A stretch of DNA of 64,000 nt from Desulfobotulus alkaliphilus (GTDB lineage: Bacteria; Desulfobacterota; Desulfobacteria; Desulfobacterales; ASO4-4). This document shows positions 36,810-46,464 of the stretch, piece after piece; within the stretch, counting starts at the first letter, position 1, and each line of letters opens with the position of its first letter. The stretch spans positions 116,475 to 180,474 of the forward strand of contig NZ_VLLC01000003.1 in the NCBI RefSeq assembly GCF_007830435.1, written 5' to 3'. The notes below the pieces were generated by a model that was given only the letters and a program-made list of their open reading frames with translations, did not search any database and was not told where the DNA came from. Position numbers and translations under genes: made by a program.

Positions 36810-37964
36810 TTACCCCTCCCTGTCCAGTTCTTTCTCAATTTCCTCAATGGAAGGGAGGCTTGGCTTAAGATCTTCCGGTAAAGACTCCGTTATCTGCTGT
36901 TCCCACCCGGCAACGCCTATGGGTTTTGTATTGCCCGCAAGGGCGTATTTGACAACGGTATGATTTTTATCTTTGACAAGCAGCAGGCCAATGGTCGGTT
37001 TATCGTCCGGATGCCGAAGCATGTCATCGACGATATTCATATACATGGTGAGTTGGCTGACATGGCCCGGACAGAACTTTCCGGCCTTCAGCTCCACCAC
37101 CACAAAACATCGGAGCTTTAGATGATAAAAAAGCAGATCAATATAAAAATCATCTCCGCCGACTTCCATGGGAACCTGCCGCCCGACAAAGGCAAAACCC
37201 TGCCCAAGCTCCAGAAGAAATTTTTCCAGATGCTCGATAAGCTTATTTTCCAGCTCCGCTTCTTTTCGGATTGCAGCCGTACCAAGAAAATCAAAGAGAT
37301 ATGGATCTTTGAAAATCTGCTTGGCCATATCGGAATCATCCGGTGGTAAGGTGGCTTCAAAATTATTGGCACTCTGCCCGATTCTTTGATGCAGCTTTGT
37401 TTCTATCTGAAAAGACAAAACATCACGGCTCCAGCCATTCTTCTGATTTTGTTCAACATACCAAATGCGTAATTTCATATCTTTCACTTTGTACAAAAGA
37501 AGCTGGTTGTTACGCCATGGTATTTGTGCAGCGCTGCGCTGCACTATTTCTCTATCGGGCCAACATTCAGCAAACTTACGCATATCTTTAAGATTTCTTA
37601 CGGAAAAACCATTCATCTCCGGAAATGCCTCCCGTAAATCAACAGAAAGGCGATCAATGATTCTTGCTCCCCAGCCTGACTGCTCCTGCTTTTCCAGAAT
37701 ATCACGACCAATATCCCAGTACATGAGAATCTGGGCAACATTGGCAGACAAAACCGCTTTCAGCCGTTCCGTTTTTACCCGGTGCTTAACCTGCTTTAAA
37801 AAATTCGCATAATCACCGGGTAACTCCATCGGGGCAGCAGGAACCGGCAAAATCACTTCTGTATTCTTACCCTTATCCCGCCTTTTTCTCTCACTGTCTT
37901 CATTGTGTTCCGTTGCTTTACCCAGTTTAGGCCCGCTGGTATCCATGTGAGGTTTTTTCTTCAT
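36810..37964 (-). CDS. PDDEXK nuclease-family protein YhcG (DUF1016)
   Basis: The 384-residue protein has a DUF1016 N-terminal domain (about 45-190; YWDIGRDILEKQEQSGWG, FSVRNLKDMRKF). A C-terminal PDDEXK domain follows, with the catalytic Asp in GDDFYIDLLFYH and ExK in VVVELKAG. The basic N-terminal 45 residues are not conserved. GGAG precedes ATG 37964. YhcG-type genes are often found in mobile islands beside restriction-modification genes. Here none is present, but a broken second copy lies upstream and both are enclosed by a direct duplication. Nuclease activity and a defence role are inferences. Confidence 0.9.
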   Translation of the reverse strand: MKKKPHMDTSGPKLGKATEHNEDSERKRRDKGKNTEVILPVPAAPMELPGDYANFLKQVKHRVKTERLKAVLSANVAQILMYWDIGRDILEKQEQSGWGARIIDRLSVDLREAFPEMNGFSVRNLKDMRKFAECWPDREIVQRSAAQIPWRNNQLLLYKVKDMKLRIWYVEQNQKNGWSRDVLSFQIETKLHQRIGQSANNFEATLPPDDSDMAKQIFKDPYLFDFLGTAAIRKEAELENKLIEHLEKFLLELGQGFAFVGRQVPMEVGGDDFYIDLLFYHLKLRCFVVVELKAGKFCPGHVSQLTMYMNIVDDMLRHPDDKPTIGLLLVKDKNHTVVKYALAGNTKPIGVAGWEQQITESLPEDLKPSLPSIEEIEKELDREG

Positions 37965-38074
37965 TTTACAGGCTCCTTACATCAAGGATAAGGATATATA
38001 GGTATCGGGAAAGGCACGAAAGTTGATTATTCATGGTTGTCTCCTCTCCTCTGTTTTGGACTGCCGAGGAATCC

Positions 38075-38407
38075 TCATGGCTTGCTTCCCATTCGGCATG
38101 AGCTTCTTCCGCAGAAATCCGAGACAGTGTCTCGGAAATTGGCAGAGACTAAAGATTGAACAGGTATCGCCTGTTGAATCTCAATATAACCGCCGTAAAA
38201 CTTCCGCATTAATTCCAAATTATCGACGGAAAATCCTTTGCCCAGCTTGTGAGTCAACCTCTCTGATAAATTTTGAGCAAATTTTTCCCATATGCCGCTC
38301 GATCAGAGCCGCTCTGCTGATATTCCAAAATATATCGGCCAAACAGCCAGTTCCGCAGCCACATTTCCCAACGATTTGTTATCAAGAATTCCCGGAGACG
38401 GTTTCAT
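38075..38407 (-). pseudogene. Remnant of a second DUF1016 (YhcG) gene
   Basis: From ATG 38407 the minus strand opens MKPSPGILDNKS. It continues in other frames as WLRNWLFGRYILEYQQSG with AAYGKNLLKIYQRG, and then HKLGKGFSVDNLELMRKFY. These are consecutive DUF1016 N-terminal motifs split by a frameshift and a stop. The PDDEXK half is absent. Confidence 0.75.
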
Positions 38408-38490
38408 TTTTTGTTCTTCCCTTCACTGGCAACCGCATCATGCACGGAAGCCATAATAAATGACCTTCTTTCTTTGCAGTTTTTTAAGAA

Positions 38491-38981
38491 TACCCCCATA
38501 TCCTCTGTCCTGCCATATAAAAATGCAGGTCCTGCCCTGTAGCCCATGCATCCAAAGGCATTTTTGTCACAGGCCCCAGGGTATAGGAAAAGGCCGTTCC
38601 CGCTGAAAAAAACCTTCTGCCCTGAAAGGGAAGAACTGGCAGGAACTTCCACCGGAACGAGACTCAGGATCTTTCGGAAATATTCTTTTACCTTGGCAGG
38701 GGATGTGCAAAATGCAGACATAGGGGCCAGGGCGGCAGGCTTGCCATCCATGGGGGTTTTGTGATGACAGAACCTGTACTTGCCCTCATTGCAAAGGGGG
38801 CGTCCATCCTTGAAATCAATGAAATGGCAAGGCAGGCGGGTTTTCAGCCCATGCGGTACGATGGCATGAAAAAGGTGCTGGCCGGTCTCACAAGCCTTGA
38901 CGAACTGGAACGGGTCACCATGGGAGATGTGTAGCATGAAAACGGATTTTGCCCCGCCTGAAAGGGCTTCCGAGGAAAGGG
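38491..38981 (+). repeat. 491-bp duplicated segment, right copy
   Basis: This is the partner of 36114-36604. It contains the PilB/GspE remnant and runs 46 bases into the intact histidine kinase gene, so the kinase gene's ribosome site lies inside the duplication. Confidence 0.92.
38626..38934 (+). pseudogene. Decayed C-terminus of a PilB/GspE-type ATPase, right copy
   Basis: Reading to TAG 38932-38934 gives LGRGCAKCRHRG with the zinc CxxC, then GGRLAIHGGFVMT and KVLAGLTSLDELERVT. An upstream TGA (38623) blocks the frame, and no N-terminal or Walker region exists. Its stop codon is one base from the kinase start. Confidence 0.75.
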
Positions 38982-40078
38982 TAAGGCAACAGACCCTTAG
39001 CCTGTTCGAGCATCCTTATATTGAAAAGCTGTATGACGGTATTTCAGAAGGACTTTTGATTCTGAACCCGGAACGGCAGATCGTCTATGCCAACGGGAGT
39101 TTTCTTAAGGCCTTGGGAGTGGATTTCAAAGCGATAAAAGGACTGCGCTCCGGTGAGGCCCTGCGCTGTATCCATGCCTTCAAAACCGAAGGAGGCTGCG
39201 GCACCACGGAGTTCTGCCGGGAGTGCGGAGGGGCTCAGGCCATTCTTTCTTCCCAGAAGGGTTCGCCCGATCTCAAGGAATGCCGGATTCTCCAGAAGGA
39301 CTCCGGAGATGCCCTGGATCTTCAGGTAAAAACCTCGCAGCTGCAGGTGGACGGGGTGGAGTATACGGTCTTTGCCGTAAAGGACATAAGCTCAGACAAA
39401 CGCAGGCGGATTCTGGAAAAAATATTTTTCCATGACATCATGAACACGGCCGTGGGGGTACGGGGGCTTTCCGAGCTGCTTTCCATATCATCTCCGGAAA
39501 CTCTGGATGAGTTCAGAAACATGATCTACAGCGGTGCGGCCAAGCTTGTGGATGAAATCCGCTCCCAGCGGGATCTTGCCAATGCGGAAAACAATGAGCT
39601 TCAGGTACAGCCTGTAAAAATCCATTCCCTTGATTTTCTGAAAGAGGTTTTCAGCCTCTACCAAAACCATGAGGTTGGAAAGGATAAAATACTGCATCTG
39701 GATACGGATTCAGAGGATCTGCCTTTGGAAAGTGACAGGGCCCTTCTTTTCCGGGTTCTGGGTAACATGACCAAAAATGCCCTTGAAGCCTCACAACCCG
39801 GTGATACCGTCACCCTCGGCTGCCGGAGGGAAGGGGACAGAATCCGTTTTTTTGTTCACAATCCCGCCTTCATGCCAAGGAAGATCCAGCTTCAGGTTTT
39901 CCAGCGTTCCTTTTCCACCAAGGGCGCAGGCAGGGGCCTTGGTACTTACAGCATCAAGCTTCTTACGGAACGTTATCTGAAAGGTGAGGTTTTTTTCACC
40001 TCATCGGAAAAAGAAGGAACCTGTTTCTACGGGGTTTATCCCCTTTCAGAAAATGCAGAAACAACAAAAAAGGCATAG
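38936..40078 (+). CDS. Soluble PAS-domain sensor histidine kinase
   Basis: The 380-residue protein has no membrane segment. A PAS domain (about 30-160) contains ISEGLLILNPERQIVYAN and a Cys-rich insert (GGCGTTEFCRECGG), which could hold metal or heme or act as a redox switch. The phospho-acceptor region reads FFHDIMNTAVGVRGL, an HDxxN-type H-box. The ATPase domain has NMTKNALEAS and GRGLGTYSIKLL. ATG 38936 follows GGGAGA, a site within the duplicated segment. No response regulator is adjacent; the next gene is on the opposite strand. Confidence 0.88.
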   Translation: MKTDFAPPERASEERVRQQTLSLFEHPYIEKLYDGISEGLLILNPERQIVYANGSFLKALGVDFKAIKGLRSGEALRCIHAFKTEGGCGTTEFCRECGGAQAILSSQKGSPDLKECRILQKDSGDALDLQVKTSQLQVDGVEYTVFAVKDISSDKRRRILEKIFFHDIMNTAVGVRGLSELLSISSPETLDEFRNMIYSGAAKLVDEIRSQRDLANAENNELQVQPVKIHSLDFLKEVFSLYQNHEVGKDKILHLDTDSEDLPLESDRALLFRVLGNMTKNALEASQPGDTVTLGCRREGDRIRFFVHNPAFMPRKIQLQVFQRSFSTKGAGRGLGTYSIKLLTERYLKGEVFFTSSEKEGTCFYGVYPLSENAETTKKA

Positions 40079-40134
40079 CCCTTTGTCTGGCTGATGGTCA
40101 TGGGAACTCATAGGCCTTAACGGGATCAGCAGCT

Positions 40135-41115
40135 TCAGGATCTCCAAAGGATCAGCCCCACAAGGCAGATGATGATAATCATCCACACAAGCAGTCCGAT
40201 CTGCCCTGCGGTTTTTGCGGAGTCCTTTCTCCATGAATGCATGGGAGAGACCCCCTGAGCAATGAGGGTCAGGATGGCTGAGAGATTAACTCCGCTGATA
40301 TTGACAAAACAAAGGAGAAAGGCAGCGCCTGCCAGCTCCCATGCCCCTGTCCCGAGAAACATGCCACATACCACAAGGGGCGGCATCAGGGCTACGGCAA
40401 CCATAACACCCGTCAGTGCCGCAGGTGCGCCTGCTGTAAAGGCAAGGGTTCCTGCACACCCTGAAGCAAGGGAAAGCAGAATATCACCAAGCCCCACTTC
40501 CGTACGTGCGGCAATGGCGGGAATATCCTTGTCCACCCCCAGAAAAAAACCGATGGATGCGGCAAGGATCAGGGTCAGCCCGAGACCCAGAGCATTGGCG
40601 CTAAGGGCGGTTTTTGCAAGATTGCGGCTGCCCAGCACAAAGGAAAGGGCCAGACCGATATTGGGTGTCAGCAGAGGGGCGATAACCATAGCACCGATGA
40701 CTATGGCCGTATCTCCCCTGCGCAGGCCGATGGCTGCCACAATGGCGGAAAGAATAACGGTAAGAATAAAAAGTCTTGAAATTTCTGTTCCGGAGGCAAT
40801 ATCTGAATAAAGTTCTTCCCGGCTGATTCTTCCAATGGCCTTTTTTTTATGTTCTTCACTTTCTTCATAGTAGGGGAGGGTCGCTTCCACGGGAAGAAAA
40901 ACGGCCCTGAATCCGGTCTGGTTACCAAAGTGCTTGCGAAGAAGGTCTGAAACCGACTCCGTATGGTTCTGGGGAAGCAGAAGACGTACGAGAAATCCCC
41001 CACCTTCAAGGGGTTCTTCCCAGCGGTCAATGATTTGTTGCTCTTCCCTGAAAACGGCATCCAGAAATTCCCGGGTGGTATCCGGAATCTTTGCCTGAAG
41101 CAGACGCAGTGCCAT
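40135..41115 (-). CDS. DUF389-family membrane protein
   Basis: The 326-residue protein has a soluble N-terminal domain (about 1-100, ferredoxin-like by length). A membrane region of about seven helices follows, with the DUF389 signature GDTAIVIGAMVIAPLLTPN and VAVALMPPLVVCGMFLG. DUF389 proteins are widespread and functionally unassigned. AAGGAGAG precedes ATG 41115. It is divergent from the channel gene at 41401, and its placement beside two ion channels suggests an ion- or stress-related role (inference). Confidence 0.9.
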   Translation of the reverse strand: MALRLLQAKIPDTTREFLDAVFREEQQIIDRWEEPLEGGGFLVRLLLPQNHTESVSDLLRKHFGNQTGFRAVFLPVEATLPYYEESEEHKKKAIGRISREELYSDIASGTEISRLFILTVILSAIVAAIGLRRGDTAIVIGAMVIAPLLTPNIGLALSFVLGSRNLAKTALSANALGLGLTLILAASIGFFLGVDKDIPAIAARTEVGLGDILLSLASGCAGTLAFTAGAPAALTGVMVAVALMPPLVVCGMFLGTGAWELAGAAFLLCFVNISGVNLSAILTLIAQGVSPMHSWRKDSAKTAGQIGLLVWMIIIICLVGLILWRS

Positions 41116-41400
41116 AGGGCTCTCCTTGAAAAGGTACGTTCCTGTAAAAATTATGACGGAAATATCTCAATGTTTATGATTTTTTTTAAGCTGTTTTTCT
41201 GGCAATGAAAAGAATAAAGCAGTTCTCTTTTAAAAATATCTGTTTGCCTGTTTTTCTGATGCTGTCGTTCCGGCGGAACCGGGGAGGGGAGGCCAGAAAA
41301 GGATCTGTTGATTTTGCAGGTCGGATACGGGTATCCTTTTTGGTATTTTGAAATCATGTGGGTTTATTCCTTTACCGTCACCCTAAAAGGAGATGCATAG

Positions 41401-43368
41401 GTGAAATCATTCAATCCCTTTCAGGGGCTGCGCTATTTTCTGGAAAGACTTTTTGTCCGGGGAACCTTTTACCAGTTTCTGGTGATGGCTTTTGTGATTG
41501 GCATGGTCTCCCTTGTCGGAGGCCTTCTGGTTTACGGATCAGGAGATCCGGATGCAGGCCTGCCCGGAGAAATCTGGTGGGCCTTTCTCAGGTTGTCCGA
41601 TCCCGGCTATCTGGGAGACGATGAAGGCCTCTGGCGCAGAAGCGTTTCCACGGTGCTGACGGTGGGTGGCTATGTGCTTTTTCTTGGTGCGCTGGTTGCC
41701 ATTCTGACCCAGTGGCTGGGTCGGCACATGCGATCCCTGGAAAAGGGCCTGACACCGGTCCGGCTGCGCCATCATATTGTGATTCTCGGATGGACGGACC
41801 GCACCCTGCCCCTTCTTCGGGAGCTGTGGCTGGCAGAGGGCCGGGTAAAACGCTTTCTTTCACGCATGGGCGGACCGGGACGCCTGCGTATCGTTGTGCT
41901 GGCAGAGGATCTTCAGCCGGAACTTGCCGAAGAACTGCGCACAGACCCGGTTTGCAGAAAAAATCTCAATTCCATTATTCTGCGTTCCGGCTCGGCTTTG
42001 AACAATGAACACCTGAACCGCGCCGCCTGTCTGCATGCCGCAGCCCTTCTTGTGCCTGCCCGAACCTATGAATATACGGGTGGCGTGTCTTCGGATGTGG
42101 AAGTCATTAAAATCCTGCTGGCACTGAACAGTCAGGCCAGCGAAGCCGGGCTTCACCTGCCCTATGCCGTGACGGAAATTCAGGATACCAAAAAGGTGCT
42201 GATTGCCCGCCGTGCCTTTCATGGCCCCCTGGAGGTGATTGACGGCAACAGCTTTGTCAGCCGGATGATGGTACAGAATCTGCGAAACCCCGGCTTATCC
42301 ATGGTATGCCTTGAACTCTTCAACCATGGTATTGGTCAGAATTTCTATATCCACCGGGATTCTCTGTTTGAGGGAAAGGAGGTGGGCCAGATCCGCATGG
42401 GCTTCAGCCGGGCAACTTTCTGTGGCTTTGTGCGGAAATGCGAGGGCGTTTTTACACCCTTTCTGAACCCTCCGGCCACCATGATCCTTCAGGGGGAGGA
42501 TGCCCTTGTGCTTCTGGCCCCGGACTATGGGAGCGCAAGACGTTTTATTCCTTCAGAAGAGCAAAATGATCCTGAAACAGCTTCGGATGATAAAAAACAT
42601 CTTCAACATCAATCCAAACGCCAATCTGTTCTTGTGGTGGGCTGGAGCCACAGGATTCCGGAGCTTCTGCGGGCCTTTTCTGCTTGCGGAGATACCCCGT
42701 ATGAAATCTGCATTTTTTCTTCAAGGCCCGTGGAAGAGCGTCTTCAGCTCCTCAAAGAAGCCGGATTTTCTGACCATGAAAATTCCTGCACCCATCTTCA
42801 CGCCGAAGTGACCAGTGAAGAGGCATGGCGAAGCCTGAATCTCAGCCGCTATGACAGCATCCTCATGATCAGCAGTGACAGGCTGAGCTCCGGCGAAGAA
42901 GCCGATGCCCGGACCATGGCGGGGTATCTGCAACTGGAAGCCCTGCTGGAAAACACGGATCACTGCCCCCATATTCTGCTGGAACTCTCTGACCCCAATA
43001 ACAGACGTCTGCTGGGCTCCCGCAGGGGGGAGATGATGATCAGCCCCCTGCTTCTCAGCCATCTCTTGGTACACGTTGCCCTTCGCAGGGAAATCCTTGC
43101 CGTTTTCCATGGGCTCTTTCGTGCAACAGGCCCGGAAATCACCTTCCGAAGGCCTGAAGAACATGGTCTTTCCACAGGATCTTTTTCCTTTGATACTCTC
43201 CGCAGACAGGTCTGGAAGCAGGGCGAAACCCTTTTGGGGATACTTTCGGACAAAGAAGGGGAAGGCTCTTCCGGAAGCCTGATTTTAAATCCCGATCATA
43301 GGGCTGTTTTTCATCTGGAATCCTGGGACCGGCTGGTGGTCATCGGAACCCATGGACGCCATGGATAA
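41401..43368 (+). CDS. CASTOR/POLLUX-like ion channel with RCK-type domains
   Basis: The 655-residue protein has two N-terminal membrane helices (about 25-50 and 85-110) around a pore-like loop (EIWWAFLRLSDPGY). Two Rossmann-like TrkA-N/RCK regions follow: HIVILGWTDRTLPLLREL and, at about residue 400, SVLVVGWSHRIPELLRAF. This is the layout of CASTOR/POLLUX channels and their bacterial relatives, which conduct K+ or Ca2+. The loop lacks the TVGYG filter of K+ channels. GTG 41401 has AAGGAG upstream. An MscS-type gene follows after 72 bp. Confidence 0.85.
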   Translation: MKSFNPFQGLRYFLERLFVRGTFYQFLVMAFVIGMVSLVGGLLVYGSGDPDAGLPGEIWWAFLRLSDPGYLGDDEGLWRRSVSTVLTVGGYVLFLGALVAILTQWLGRHMRSLEKGLTPVRLRHHIVILGWTDRTLPLLRELWLAEGRVKRFLSRMGGPGRLRIVVLAEDLQPELAEELRTDPVCRKNLNSIILRSGSALNNEHLNRAACLHAAALLVPARTYEYTGGVSSDVEVIKILLALNSQASEAGLHLPYAVTEIQDTKKVLIARRAFHGPLEVIDGNSFVSRMMVQNLRNPGLSMVCLELFNHGIGQNFYIHRDSLFEGKEVGQIRMGFSRATFCGFVRKCEGVFTPFLNPPATMILQGEDALVLLAPDYGSARRFIPSEEQNDPETASDDKKHLQHQSKRQSVLVVGWSHRIPELLRAFSACGDTPYEICIFSSRPVEERLQLLKEAGFSDHENSCTHLHAEVTSEEAWRSLNLSRYDSILMISSDRLSSGEEADARTMAGYLQLEALLENTDHCPHILLELSDPNNRRLLGSRRGEMMISPLLLSHLLVHVALRREILAVFHGLFRATGPEITFRRPEEHGLSTGSFSFDTLRRQVWKQGETLLGILSDKEGEGSSGSLILNPDHRAVFHLESWDRLVVIGTHGRHG

Positions 43369-43440
43369 ATTAAGGGCCAGAAATCAGAGGCTGGTTCAAA
43401 GGCTGTCACCGGATAAATTCATCAGAATACAAGGCTATAT

Positions 43441-45915
43441 ATGCACTTGAAAATACTTCTTTCTTTCCTGATTCTTCTGTTGTCCCCCCTGTTTTATGCC
43501 CATGGAGAAGACGCCTCCCTTGAAGAGCTCAGGCTTTCCCTGAAGGCTTCCCTCCATAAGGAAACAGCGCTTTTTCAAGATTTGCAGGCTGAGTATGCCC
43601 TTGAGCAGAAAAATCAGGCGGCCTTTCTTTCAGAAATACGAGCGTACAGAATCCTTGGCGCATCCCAGCGCAACCTTTTGCTTTCTCCCCAGACCCGGCT
43701 TTCCGATCTTGAAAGGGCCAGAGCGGATCAGCAAAGAATACTCAATGCACTGGATACCCAGCTTCAGTCCTTGCAGCGCGAGAAAGAGCGCCTTGCAAAT
43801 CTGAGCCTTCAGATAAAAAACCGCCGGAGTATTTTTCTGGAACAAAGGGATGCCCTTGATGTGGAGGCTCCTTTAAACCCGATGGCTCATGGGGCTGCGG
43901 AGAATATCCGGGCGATACTTGATCTGCTGGAAAAAAAATCTGAAATGATCCGTGAAATGGATGAAATGAATGCCAAAAGGGAGCAGGATATCACTGAGGT
44001 CCGTCAGGATATGCTTGCCCTTGCCCAGATTTTTCAGCAGACCTTAAGGGAACGCAGGGCCGCAGAGCTTTTCCAGAGACAGGATGGTTTCCGCAGCCTC
44101 CTTGATCCGTCAACGCCTCTGGCCCTTCTTGTCCAGATCCGGGACCATGCCCTGCGCCTGCTGCAGCCATCCTTCTGGCTTGCGGAAACAGCCCCTCTGC
44201 TGGAGGTTCCCCCCCCTGTTTTCTTTCGTTTTTTTCTGGCAGGCCTCCTGCTTTTTCCCCTTACCCTGAAAGCCAGATCCTTTTTAAGGGGCTGGGAAAA
44301 GGCATATCCCCCCGGCTGGCGCTGTGTTCTCCTTGAAACCCTTCACAATGCCCTGCCCTATTTTATTGTGGCTGTCCTTCTGGAAGTCCTTACAAGCAGT
44401 CAGCCTGCTCTTGGCGAAGCAGCCTTTTTCAGGACGCTCGCAATGCTGCTATGGTTTCTGGCCGTTTACAGGATGATTATGGCCTTTATCGGCGCATGCC
44501 GTAAGGAGGGCTGCCCCGGCCCTTCCGGGGAGGTGCTCCTTTTTCTTCTGAGAATTACCCGCATCTCCGGTTTTTTTGTTCCGCTTCTTCTGGTTTCCAT
44601 ATGGATTTTTCCCGCAGACAGCCCCGTTCTTTTCATTGAAAGGCTTGTCATGGAAATCTCTGTTCTGGTTCTTGTATACAGGTTCTGGTCCCGCAGCGAT
44701 TACGGAAAGGACAGAACATCCCTGACCAGAACTGGCCTCCATGTCATCAGCAAAATCATTGCCACAGGCGCACCTGCTCTGGAATTTTTTGGGTACGGGA
44801 ATCTGGCACTCTTATGGTTCTGGGGCTGGTTTGTCACCTTTACGACCACAGGTGCTTTTCTGATATTCTGTGCTGCTGTCCGGGAATGGACACCACCGGA
44901 TGCGCCATTGTCCCCGGAAAATGAGGATAAGGAAATAATACGTTCCCGCTCCCTCAGACGTCTTGGCATACAGAGTCTTCCCTTTGCAGCAGCTCCCTTT
45001 GGTATCATGTTCATTGCCAGAGGCTGGGGTGTGGAAGACAGCCTTCTGTTTTATCTTTCGGCCATTCTGAAGTATCCCCTTGTTTTTGGGAGTATGGAGT
45101 TCAGCCTTCTGCGTCTGATACAGGCCTTTTCAGTCCTGCTGCTCACCTACCTTGTGACCCGTCTTTCCCGGAGTTTCATAGAAAACCGCATTCTGAAGGC
45201 AAGCGGTATGGATCAGGGACTCAAGGCTTCCATTCTCACCCTGGAAGGTTATGTTATATGGGGTATCGGTATCCTTTCCGCCCTCAATGTCTTTGGTCTC
45301 AACACCACGGCCCTGACCGTGGCCTTTGGTGCCCTGGGCGTGGGGCTGGGCTTTGGTCTTCAGGCCATTTTCAACAACTTTGTGAGCGGCATTATTCTGC
45401 TTTTTGAAAGGCCCATACAGGTAGGAGATGTCATAGAAATTGACGGCATATGGGCCAAAGTCACCCGGATCAATGTGCGTTCCACCGTTGTCCAGACCTT
45501 TGACAATGCCTCCCTCATCATCCCCAATGCAGACTTCATCAGTGCACGGCTCACCAACTGGAGTTTTAATGACCTGCGTATTAGAAAGAATATCGATGTG
45601 GGTGTTTCCTATGGCTCCGATGTGAAAAAGGTGGAAAAAATCCTCCTTGAGATTGCAGGCAACACAAAGCATGTGCTGGTACATCCGCAGCCGGATGTAC
45701 ATTTTCTGGATTTTGGTGACTCCGCACTGATTTTCAGGCTGCGCTTCTGGAGCACCATTGATAATTTCAGGGCCGTTGAAACACAGATCCGTTTTAAAAT
45801 CACCGATGATTTCAGAAAAGAAGGCATAGAAATTCCCTTTCCCCAGCGGGATCTTCATATACGTTCGGACTTCCGTGATTTAAAAAATCCGTCCGAAAAA
45901 ATCACAGAGATTTAA
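43441..45915 (+). CDS. Large mechanosensitive channel of the MscS/MscK type
   Basis: The 824-residue inner-membrane protein begins with a signal peptide (ILLSFLILLLSPLFYAHG). A periplasmic coiled-coil region follows (about 25-235, rich in Glu/Arg/Leu heptads), then several membrane helices (about 255-560). The C-terminal MscS module has the pore helix GALGVGLGFGLQAIFNNFVSG, the beta domain PIQVGDVIEIDGIWAKVTRI and PNADFIS. It opens under membrane tension to release solutes. No terminator is visible; a family A repeat lies 48 bp downstream. Confidence 0.93.
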   Translation: MHLKILLSFLILLLSPLFYAHGEDASLEELRLSLKASLHKETALFQDLQAEYALEQKNQAAFLSEIRAYRILGASQRNLLLSPQTRLSDLERARADQQRILNALDTQLQSLQREKERLANLSLQIKNRRSIFLEQRDALDVEAPLNPMAHGAAENIRAILDLLEKKSEMIREMDEMNAKREQDITEVRQDMLALAQIFQQTLRERRAAELFQRQDGFRSLLDPSTPLALLVQIRDHALRLLQPSFWLAETAPLLEVPPPVFFRFFLAGLLLFPLTLKARSFLRGWEKAYPPGWRCVLLETLHNALPYFIVAVLLEVLTSSQPALGEAAFFRTLAMLLWFLAVYRMIMAFIGACRKEGCPGPSGEVLLFLLRITRISGFFVPLLLVSIWIFPADSPVLFIERLVMEISVLVLVYRFWSRSDYGKDRTSLTRTGLHVISKIIATGAPALEFFGYGNLALLWFWGWFVTFTTTGAFLIFCAAVREWTPPDAPLSPENEDKEIIRSRSLRRLGIQSLPFAAAPFGIMFIARGWGVEDSLLFYLSAILKYPLVFGSMEFSLLRLIQAFSVLLLTYLVTRLSRSFIENRILKASGMDQGLKASILTLEGYVIWGIGILSALNVFGLNTTALTVAFGALGVGLGFGLQAIFNNFVSGIILLFERPIQVGDVIEIDGIWAKVTRINVRSTVVQTFDNASLIIPNADFISARLTNWSFNDLRIRKNIDVGVSYGSDVKKVEKILLEIAGNTKHVLVHPQPDVHFLDFGDSALIFRLRFWSTIDNFRAVETQIRFKITDDFRKEGIEIPFPQRDLHIRSDFRDLKNPSEKITEI

Positions 45916-45963
45916 ATGCTCCAGATTCATGCCCCCAACAGGGGCTTTCTCCACAAAAAAAAT

Positions 45964-46311
45964 GTAGTTGTTCAAAACAGTTTATTTTAAAATTCCAATG
46001 CTGCAATTGCAGCAGCTTCGTACTGTTGCAAGGCACTTTGGCTATTTGCAAGTGACATTGCAATCGTTTCGGATCAGAGCTTTGCAGCCCTGTGCGAAAG
46101 AAGCGGCAAACTGTCTGAGCCGCCACAAAGGCAGCGTACCAAGGCCTGCTATGGTAATCAAAAAGCTTATCCTGCCTGTGGCGGGGAGGTTTTGCCGCTT
46201 CCCCACAGGGCAAGAAGCTCCCGAATAAGATTGCGTCACAGGCAAATAGCCTGTGTGCCTGTGCATCTATCTGGAAGGTATGGTAGTTAAAAAATTGTGC
46301 TGAACCGTTAC
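45964..46311 (+). mobile_element. Family A foldback MITE, full length (copy A4)
   Basis: The 348 bp run from GTAGTTGTTCAAAACA to GTGCTGAACCGTTAC, with the same fold-back interior as copies A2 and A8. Flanks AAAAAAAT and AAGGAAAT share six of eight bases, compatible with an old duplication. Confidence 0.88.
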
Positions 46312-46464
46312 AAGGAAATAAAAATGCTGCCCTGTGGTTGTGCTGCGGGCTTTGTCCCTATAAGCTCAGGTTGCCTGTAAATGTTTTTGTCTTTTTTTAT
46401 GGTGGAAAAAGGCAGGGAACACAGGGCTTTACGCCCTGTAACAAGAAAGAGAAGGAGAAAATAC

